Shown here piece after piece: positions 6,162 through 11,726 of a stretch of 11,726 nucleotides of DNA; positions within the stretch are counted from its first letter, which is position 1, and the number at the start of each line of letters is the position of its first letter. This stretch comes from an uncultured Bacteroides sp. (GTDB lineage Bacteria > Bacteroidota > Bacteroidia > Bacteroidales > Bacteroidaceae). Made by a program: the position numbers and the translations under genes. The stretch is taken from positions 1 to 11,726 of the forward strand of contig USSR01000153.1 of assembly GCA_900557355.1 (NCBI GenBank). The letters run 5' to 3'. A model generated the notes under the pieces. The model had not been told where the DNA came from, searched no databases, and saw only the letters and a program-made list of their open reading frames with translations.

Positions 6162-7475
6162 TTATTTCCCAATACAATAATAGGTAAAGTCTATTTCTAG
6201 CAATTCCTTTTTATCATAAATATTCCGTCCATCTATCACGACAGCACTTTTCATTGTTTTTTTTATCACTCCCCAACTTGGCATACGGAACTCTTTCCAT
6301 TCTGTAACCAACATTAAAGCATCCGAATCCAATACAGAATCATACATATCTGTAGCATAAAAGACCTTCTCTCCGACTCGACGTCTACATTCATCCATCG
6401 CAATTGGATCATAAACTTTCACTGTCGCACCCGCGGCAAGCAACTTTTGAATCAATACCAGAGAAGGAGCCTCACGCATATCATCTGTTTCAGGTTTAAA
6501 AGCCAACCCCCATAAAGTGATTTGTTTACCTTGTATATCTCCATTGTAGTGTTTCAACAACTTCTCAAAAAGAATACTCTTTTGTCTTTCATTTACTTCT
6601 TCTACAGATTTCAAAACATACATAGAATAACCATTTTTCTCAGCTGTTTTAATCAAAGCTTTCACATCCTTCGGAAAACAAGAACCACCGTAACCGCAAC
6701 CGGGATACAAGAACTTACTACCAATACGACTATCTGCTCCAATACCTTTACGAACCATATTCACATCTGCTCCTACTAGTTCACAAAGGTTGGCTATGTC
6801 ATTCATAAAACTGATACGGGTAGCTAACATTGAGTTTGCAGCATATTTGATCATCTCGGCACTAGGAATATCCGTAAAAATCAACCGGTAATTATTCATC
6901 ATAAAAGGTTTGTACAAACGCTCCATTATTTCTTTAGCTCTTTCAGATTCAATACCAACCACTATACGATCGGGTTTCATGAAATCATCAACAGCATCTC
7001 CTTCTTTCAAAAATTCAGGATTAGAAGCCACATCAAAATCAATCAGAACATTACGTTTGTCAAGTTCTTCTTGAATAACCGACTTTACTTTTTGAGCAGT
7101 ACCAACAGGAACTGTGCTTTTAGTTACTACCAAAACGTACTTATTTATATTGCGACCTATAGTACGAGCCACTTCCAGTACATACTTCAAATCAGCACTA
7201 CCATCCTCATCAGGAGGAGTACCTACTGCACTAAATATAACTTCTACTTCATCCAGGCATTCTTTCAAATCAGTAGCAAACTTTAAACGTCCAGCACTGT
7301 AATTACGATGCACCATGTCTTCCAAACCCGGTTCATAAATTGGGATGATACCTTTCTTCAGATTTTCTATTTTACACTTCTGAATATCTACACAAGTGAC
7401 ATCTATACCCATCTCTGAAAAACAACTACCAGTAACTAAACCTACATAACCGGTACCTACTATTGCTATTTTCAT
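6162..7475 (-). CDS. ugd: UDP-glucose 6-dehydrogenase (437 aa)
   Basis: This enzyme oxidises UDP-glucose to UDP-glucuronate with two NAD+ in the cytoplasm. The Rossmann motif GTGYVGLVTG is at 7-16, KSTVPVGT at 119-126, NPEFLKEGDA at 152-161, and the catalytic lysine is about K210 in EMIKYAANS. The thiohemiacetal nucleophile is C266 in GYGGSCFPKD, and WGLAFKPETDDMREAPS at 322-338 completes the C-terminal UDP-binding domain. All key residues are present and the length is typical. I chose the ATG at 7475 because MKIAIVGTGYVG is the universal family start. An in-frame ATG at 7523 would add 16 unrelated residues and overlap the upstream epimerase by 28 bases. With this start the gap to the epimerase stop is 20 bases. 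Its product feeds that epimerase. Confidence 0.97.
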   Translation of the reverse strand: MKIAIVGTGYVGLVTGSCFSEMGIDVTCVDIQKCKIENLKKGIIPIYEPGLEDMVHRNYSAGRLKFATDLKECLDEVEVIFSAVGTPPDEDGSADLKYVLEVARTIGRNINKYVLVVTKSTVPVGTAQKVKSVIQEELDKRNVLIDFDVASNPEFLKEGDAVDDFMKPDRIVVGIESERAKEIMERLYKPFMMNNYRLIFTDIPSAEMIKYAANSMLATRISFMNDIANLCELVGADVNMVRKGIGADSRIGSKFLYPGCGYGGSCFPKDVKALIKTAEKNGYSMYVLKSVEEVNERQKSILFEKLLKHYNGDIQGKQITLWGLAFKPETDDMREAPSLVLIQKLLAAGATVKVYDPIAMDECRRRVGEKVFYATDMYDSVLDSDALMLVTEWKEFRMPSWGVIKKTMKSAVVIDGRNIYDKKELLEIDFTYYCIGK

Positions 7476-7495
7476 AACATCACGTTTACTTACAG

Positions 7496-8548
7496 TTATA
7501 ATTGATAGAAAGAACGATACCAATCTATCGTATTCCGAACTCCTTCTATTATTGATTTATTGGGTTTAAATCCCAATTCTCTTTCCAAAGCTGGAGTATC
7601 TGCGTTTGTTTGATAAACATCCCCCGGTTGCATCGGAAAATAAATTTTATCAGCAGGATGTCCAATAGCTTTTTCTATGGCTTCAATAAAGTCCATTAAT
7701 TTCACCGGATGAGAATTACCGATATTATATATTTTATATGGAGCTTTAGAAGAACTTGGTTCAGGATTCTGATCATTCCAATTCAAATTAGGTTCAGGGA
7801 CATGATCTATCACCCGAAGAACTCCCTCAACAATATCATCAATATAAGTAAAATCACGCAGCATATCACCATTATTGAAAACCTTTATTGGGCGGTTATT
7901 CAGTATCGCACTAGCAAAAAGAAAAGGAGACATATCTGGACGCCCCCAAGGACCATAAACAGTAAAAAAGCGTAATCCCGTAGTAGGAATAGCATACAAA
8001 TGACTATATGTGTGAGCCATAAGTTCATTAGACTTCTTTGTAGCAGCGTAAAGACTGACAGGATGTGCAACACTATCATTCTCTGAAAAAGGAACTTTTC
8101 CATTCAAACCATAAACACTACTCGAACTAGCATAAATCAAATGTTTCACTCTATAATGTCGACACCCCTCCAATACATTTAAAAAACCATCTATATTACT
8201 TTCCACATAAGCATACGGATTTTCGATGGAATATCTTACACCTGCCTGTGCAGCAAGATTCACAACCTTATCAAACCGCTCATTAGCAAAAAGCATTTGC
8301 ATTGCCTGTTTATCTTCAAGATTCATACGGATAAATCGGAATTTTTCATAAACATTGCTTTCTACAAACAAATACCAATTTACAGCATTTTCTTCTATTC
8401 CTAAAGTAAGTAAACGACCATATTTTAAATTAATATCATAATAAGAATTGATATTATCTAACCCTACGACTTCATCTCCTCGAGAAAGCAAATACTTACA
8501 AACATAAGAGCCAATAAAGCCAGCAGCTCCTGTAACAAGAATTTTCAT
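7496..8548 (-). CDS. UDP-glucuronate 4-epimerase (NAD-dependent, 350 aa)
   Basis: This is an extended SDR epimerase. The NAD motif GAAGFIG is at 7-13, NLAAQAGVRYSIENPYAYV at 97-115 is the signature of UDP-glucuronate/galacturonate 4-epimerases, SSSSVYG is at 141-147, the active pair is Y167 and K171 in LYAATKKS, and FFTVYGPWGRPDM at 194-206 is the diagnostic substrate loop. It interconverts UDP-GlcA and UDP-GalA. The neighbouring UDP-glucose dehydrogenase, 20 bases downstream, makes its substrate, so together they supply acidic sugars. The start overlaps the stop of the upstream dehydratase gene as ATGA (8545-8548). Inserted segments near residues 53-70 and 262-276 make it slightly longer than the shortest bacterial homologues. 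All catalytic residues are intact. Confidence 0.94.
   Translation of the reverse strand: MKILVTGAAGFIGSYVCKYLLSRGDEVVGLDNINSYYDINLKYGRLLTLGIEENAVNWYLFVESNVYEKFRFIRMNLEDKQAMQMLFANERFDKVVNLAAQAGVRYSIENPYAYVESNIDGFLNVLEGCRHYRVKHLIYASSSSVYGLNGKVPFSENDSVAHPVSLYAATKKSNELMAHTYSHLYAIPTTGLRFFTVYGPWGRPDMSPFLFASAILNNRPIKVFNNGDMLRDFTYIDDIVEGVLRVIDHVPEPNLNWNDQNPEPSSSKAPYKIYNIGNSHPVKLMDFIEAIEKAIGHPADKIYFPMQPGDVYQTNADTPALERELGFKPNKSIIEGVRNTIDWYRSFYQL
8545..8548 (-). promoter_or_regulatory. ATGA stop/start overlap (dehydratase to epimerase)
   Basis: The TGA of the dehydratase gene and the ATG of the UDP-glucuronate epimerase gene share bases at 8545-8548, consistent with translational coupling within the precursor half of the operon. 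Confidence 0.7.
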
Positions 8549-10467
8549 ACATCCAATATTTCAAATCGTGAATTCCTAGAAATAAATTCCGGTACTATTC
8601 TCTTCATCAAAGCAACCGTATCCATTATTTCTACATTTCTAGCTAAAATTTCAAAATCAGCATATGATTCTAATATGTCATTATACTCATATCGACGAAC
8701 TTTAGCTATTTTTATTTTTTTATTACTAGTAGGCAGAGTATTTTCTTCCGTACTCAAAAGTTCTTCATATAACTTTTCTCCTGGTCGTAAACCTGTATAT
8801 TCAATCTTGATATCTTCATCTAGACGGTAGCCTGCTAATTCAATCATACGAGTAGCTAAATCTACAATCTTCACAGGCTCCCCCATCTCAAAGACAAAGA
8901 TTTCATTCCCCTCTCCCATCATACCGGCTTCCATCACTAAACGACAAGCCTCCGGAATAGTCATAAAGTACCGAATAATATCTGGATGAGTAACAGTCAC
9001 AGGACCACCATTCTCAATTTGTTCTTTAAAACGAGGAATCACAGAACCATTACTGCCTAAAACATTTCCAAAACGAGTTGTGATAAATTTTGTCTTTCCT
9101 TTGGCTTTTCCTTCTTTTATAGCAGTTCCCAAACTCTGAACATAGATTTCAGCAAGACGTTTGGAAGCTCCCATTACATTCGTGGGATTTACGGCCTTAT
9201 CTGTTGAAATCATGATCATTTTCTCCGCCCCATACTCCACTGCCATATCTGCCACTTGACGAGAACCGATTACATTGACATAGACAGCTTCACAAGGATT
9301 TTCCTCCATTAAAGGTACATGTTTATAAGCCGCAGCATGGAATACTATTTGTGGATGATATTGCTCGAAAACCATGCGTACACGTTGTTTAACCCGCACG
9401 TCGCCAATAACAGGTATAAAATCAATATTAGGATAATTTTTCTCAAATTCAAGGCGAACATTATGAAGGGGAGTTTCACCCGAATCAAATAGAATCAGTT
9501 TACGAACACCAATCTGAGCCAGTTGTCTACAAAGCTCACTTCCAATACTTCCAGCTGCTCCTGTTACCAATATAATCTTATCACAATATTCGGAAGCTAT
9601 CTCCTGCATATTGATCTTTATCTCTTCACGTCCCAGCAAATCTTCTATACGTATGGGCCGGACAAACTGATGGAAGAATCCGTTCACATCTGCTTCACTG
9701 ATAGAAGGAGCAATTAATGTTTTCACTCCACTACTTTTACAGTATTCAAGTAATCTGTTTTCTTCTTCCCTTATTGATTCATAGCGCGCAAAAAGGATAC
9801 CTTGAATGTGATGTTTCTTTATTAAAATATTAAAACTGACTTTGTCACTAAATGAATAAACTCGTGAATCTACAAGTATCCTGCGACTATTATCTGGACT
9901 ATAAATACAAAATCCTGCTATTTTATAATGAGAGCTATTGCGGAGACGAGTCTTAAGAGCCACACTTTTATCATCCGTTCCATAAATAAAAACTTTCATA
10001 TCTGTTTTGCGGACAATGCCAATCAATGATTCATACATCACTATGACGATGATACGAATGCCAATCAAAGATATCAAAGTTAACATCCCATCTGAAATTA
10101 CAAATACTAAATTCTGACTACCAAACAATTTATCCTCTTTCAAAAAGAAAAAAACATAAATAGCCAAACATGTCGCTTTAAACAGAACGCTACAAATAAC
10201 CCGCCATAAATCCTTTATTTCTGAATAACGAATTGTATTCCGAAATGTATTAAATAATAGATCTCCAATTATACTTGCTCCCAAAGCCAGCGCGATCACT
10301 TGAACTAGTTGAATGATATCCCATCCCGTGCCTGTTACATAGTGAATACCAATAAAGGTAAGTAACGTACATAAGCCGGCTATAAGCGTATCTACTCCTA
10401 GAATTATCCAGCAGCTAAAAAAATTCCGGCTAGTATATTGAAGGAACTTTTCCAATGATTTTTTCAT
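8545..10467 (-). CDS. membrane-anchored nucleotide-sugar 4,6-dehydratase, CapD/WbpM/PglF type (640 aa)
   Basis: The N-terminal third is polytopic, with hydrophobic segments at about 18-45, 53-75, 92-110 and 118-147, followed by a CoA-binding-like domain with IYGTDDKSVALK at 161-172. The C-terminal catalytic SDR domain has TGAAGSIG at 302-309, AAAYKHVPLMEENP at 378-391, STDKAVNPTNVMGASKRLAE at 421-440, RFGNVLGSNGSV at 465-476 and RPGEKLYEELL at 561-571. Met at 432 replaces the Tyr of the classical YxxxK, giving the Ser-Met-Lys type of triad (K436) known from WbpM. Such enzymes convert UDP-GlcNAc to UDP-4-keto-6-deoxy-GlcNAc at the inner membrane. It sits 28 bases after the chain-length gene and probably provides the keto sugar for the aminotransferase at 4941-6071. 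Some homologues feed QuiNAc or FucNAc pathways instead. Confidence 0.94.
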   Translation of the reverse strand: MKKSLEKFLQYTSRNFFSCWIILGVDTLIAGLCTLLTFIGIHYVTGTGWDIIQLVQVIALALGASIIGDLLFNTFRNTIRYSEIKDLWRVICSVLFKATCLAIYVFFFLKEDKLFGSQNLVFVISDGMLTLISLIGIRIIVIVMYESLIGIVRKTDMKVFIYGTDDKSVALKTRLRNSSHYKIAGFCIYSPDNSRRILVDSRVYSFSDKVSFNILIKKHHIQGILFARYESIREEENRLLEYCKSSGVKTLIAPSISEADVNGFFHQFVRPIRIEDLLGREEIKINMQEIASEYCDKIILVTGAAGSIGSELCRQLAQIGVRKLILFDSGETPLHNVRLEFEKNYPNIDFIPVIGDVRVKQRVRMVFEQYHPQIVFHAAAYKHVPLMEENPCEAVYVNVIGSRQVADMAVEYGAEKMIMISTDKAVNPTNVMGASKRLAEIYVQSLGTAIKEGKAKGKTKFITTRFGNVLGSNGSVIPRFKEQIENGGPVTVTHPDIIRYFMTIPEACRLVMEAGMMGEGNEIFVFEMGEPVKIVDLATRMIELAGYRLDEDIKIEYTGLRPGEKLYEELLSTEENTLPTSNKKIKIAKVRRYEYNDILESYADFEILARNVEIMDTVALMKRIVPEFISRNSRFEILDV

Positions 10468-10495
10468 AATAATATATTTGTTTCCCCTTTACCCC

Positions 10496-11617
10496 CTATA
10501 CAAGTTCTTTCCTTATCTTATCCAAATAATCTTTACCAAATAGCAACCACCCGGCTGTAGCTACAACAGACAGAAATAAGAAAATGATTAAATACGATTT
10601 CTTTCCCATACCGGAAGGATATCGTGGAACGACTGCCGGTTCTACCACCGCAAATACGGGTTTTTCTTCTTGAACTTTCGCTCTTGCGACCTGTAACTGA
10701 TTAGCTACTTGACTATATACCTGGTAGGCTAAGCTCATGTCATTTTGCAAACGTTCCTGCTCAGTACGAACACTCTGAAGAATCAGATTATCGTGTGTAT
10801 CTACATAATCGGCATATTTTTTTTGAGCATCATAATATTCATCCTGACGCTCTTTAAATAACTTCTCCAAATAAACACAGTCATCTTTAGCTTTTGAAGT
10901 ACGATAACCTATGATGTATTCTTGTAATTTGCGAACAACTGAATCGGCTACTACTGCTGCTACTTTAGGTTCTTGTAAAGTTACTGAGACATTAGTAATA
11001 GCTGTTTTCTTATCCACATTAGCAATAATTTTCTTCTTAAGAGCATCTATCTTTTTGCTTTCTTTTTCAGTAAGTTCAATAGTTCCATGACTTGCTTCAT
11101 TAGAATTATCATTTTCATCTGTAAATAGAGATTTCACACCATTAATTACCAATCCAGGTATACCTATTATATAATTCCACCAAGGAGAAGATTGACTGTC
11201 TAAATACGTTTCTAAAGTTAACATATCACCTTTATCAGTAGGAACATTCACATCCATAAGTTCTAAAAGAAAAGGAGTAGATGAAACAATATCTGATGAA
11301 AGAGAAGCGTTTAATGCATCAGTACCATCTCCAATTGTTGCGCCGCTTCCCAAAAATGAGGCTGCAAGTCCGGCAATCCCATTAGTGCCTTTGGAATTTC
11401 CCATTTCAGGTGACAAAGTCACTTTGACTGTATATTGTTTAGGAATACTAAATGCTACTATAATCCCCATAATCAATCCTATTCCGGCAGCTTTATATAA
11501 TGTCTTGCGGATGCTTATTATCTTACGCAGAATATCCATCAAATCGATTTCCATCTCATCATTTAATAATTTATCCTGTTCTGAAGAGACATTTCTATTT
11601 AGTTGTTGTTCTGACAT
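10496..11617 (-). CDS. wzz: Wzz-type polysaccharide chain-length determinant / co-polymerase (373 aa)
   Basis: The layout is that of the Wzz/PCP inner-membrane family. A polar N-terminus contains EIDLMDILRKI (23-33), transmembrane segment 1 is at about 42-58 and is followed by PKQYTVKVTLSPE. A periplasmic domain has a Gly/Ser/Ala-rich stretch at 72-112, and a helical region rich in Gln, Glu and Lys at about 245-320 probably forms a coiled coil. The proline motif PAVVPRYPSGMGKK is at 327-340, transmembrane segment 2 at about 342-360, and the tail is short and basic. No kinase domain (Walker A) is fused, so it resembles Wzz rather than a full Wzc. It sets polymer modal length by working with a Wzy polymerase, which is not in the window. 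It begins 14 bases after the stop of the partial gene upstream. Confidence 0.92.
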   Translation of the reverse strand: MSEQQLNRNVSSEQDKLLNDEMEIDLMDILRKIISIRKTLYKAAGIGLIMGIIVAFSIPKQYTVKVTLSPEMGNSKGTNGIAGLAASFLGSGATIGDGTDALNASLSSDIVSSTPFLLELMDVNVPTDKGDMLTLETYLDSQSSPWWNYIIGIPGLVINGVKSLFTDENDNSNEASHGTIELTEKESKKIDALKKKIIANVDKKTAITNVSVTLQEPKVAAVVADSVVRKLQEYIIGYRTSKAKDDCVYLEKLFKERQDEYYDAQKKYADYVDTHDNLILQSVRTEQERLQNDMSLAYQVYSQVANQLQVARAKVQEEKPVFAVVEPAVVPRYPSGMGKKSYLIIFLFLSVVATAGWLLFGKDYLDKIRKELV

Positions 11618-11631
11618 AAAAGTAAATTCTA

Positions 11632-11726
11632 TTATTTCTTTATAAGATTAGCAATAGAAGCAATCATCATACCCAAAGAACTGAAGGAAGTAGCATAACC
11701 TAAAATATTAGCTATGTTCCCTTTCT
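11632..11726 (-). CDS. C-terminal 30 residues of a probable polysaccharide export protein (partial)
   Basis: The minus strand is open from the right edge to a TAA at 11632-11634. It encodes 30 residues containing ILGYATSFSSLGMMIASIAN and ending LIKK. The hydrophobic, small-residue-rich segment with a basic tail fits the C-terminal membrane helix of Wza-like (SLBB domain) export proteins, which in Bacteroidales loci commonly precede the Wzz gene. The identity rests on position and this short helix only. The same tail could belong to another membrane protein. The stop is 14 bases before the Wzz start, which is consistent with one transcript. Confidence 0.5.
   Translation of the reverse strand, partial: KGNIANILGYATSFSSLGMMIASIANLIKK

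Noticed and set aside
7476..7523. A 16-residue N-terminal extension of the UDP-glucose dehydrogenase from the ATG at 7523
   Set aside because: The extension does not resemble the family, would overlap the epimerase gene by 28 bases, and the internal ATG at 7475 opens the universally conserved MKIAIVGTGYVG.
11282..11404. The Gly/Ser/Ala-rich stretch of the chain-length protein as an unusual insertion
   Set aside because: From memory, similar low-complexity loops after the first membrane segment are common in Bacteroidales Wzz-like proteins, so it is not a distinctive feature.

Overview
This window is part of a surface-polysaccharide (capsule or O-antigen type) biosynthesis operon. It most likely comes from a member of the Bacteroidales (Bacteroides, Parabacteroides, Prevotella or a relative). 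The reasons are the AT-rich composition, the gene order (export-protein C-terminus, Wzz-type chain-length protein, membrane-bound CapD/WbpM-type dehydratase, UDP-glucuronate 4-epimerase, UDP-glucose dehydrogenase) and the style of the proteins. No taxonomic marker is present, so the assignment is by resemblance. Every gene reads on the minus strand, so transcription runs from base 11726 down to base 1. There are eleven complete genes and two partial ones at the edges. Gaps are mostly 1-40 bases, with two ATGA overlaps and one 13-base overlap. The one larger gap is 90 bases (6072-6161).

Region A (11726 to 6162) holds assembly and precursor genes: the last 30 residues of a probable export protein, a two-membrane-segment chain-length determinant, a 640-residue polytopic nucleotide-sugar 4,6-dehydratase, a UDP-glucuronate 4-epimerase and a UDP-glucose 6-dehydrogenase. 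Together the last two should supply UDP-GlcA and UDP-GalA. The dehydratase should supply a UDP-4-keto-6-deoxy-HexNAc.

Region B (6071 to 186) is the unusual part. A DegT-family PLP sugar aminotransferase is followed by a PseH-like GNAT N-acyltransferase, an acyl carrier protein, an SDR reductase, a KAS III (FabH-like) condensing enzyme with an intact Cys-His-Asn triad, a second and unrelated-looking acyl carrier protein, a short AMP-forming acyl ligase and a second SDR. This is nearly a complete miniature acyl-assembly line (activate, load, condense, reduce, transfer) placed directly behind an aminosugar-forming pair. My reading is that it makes a short, probably 3-hydroxylated, acyl group on a dedicated carrier protein and attaches it to the amine of a 4-amino-4,6-dideoxy sugar nucleotide before polymerisation. 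The enzyme classes are well supported; the product and the order of steps are inference.

Region C (145 to 1) is the first 48 residues of RfbC/RmlC, a dTDP-4-keto-6-deoxyglucose 3,5-epimerase, so the locus continues beyond the left edge. No glycosyltransferase, flippase or polymerase lies in the window; these presumably lie further downstream. I saw no RNA genes, mobile elements, CRISPR arrays, clear terminators or recognisable Bacteroides-type promoters.
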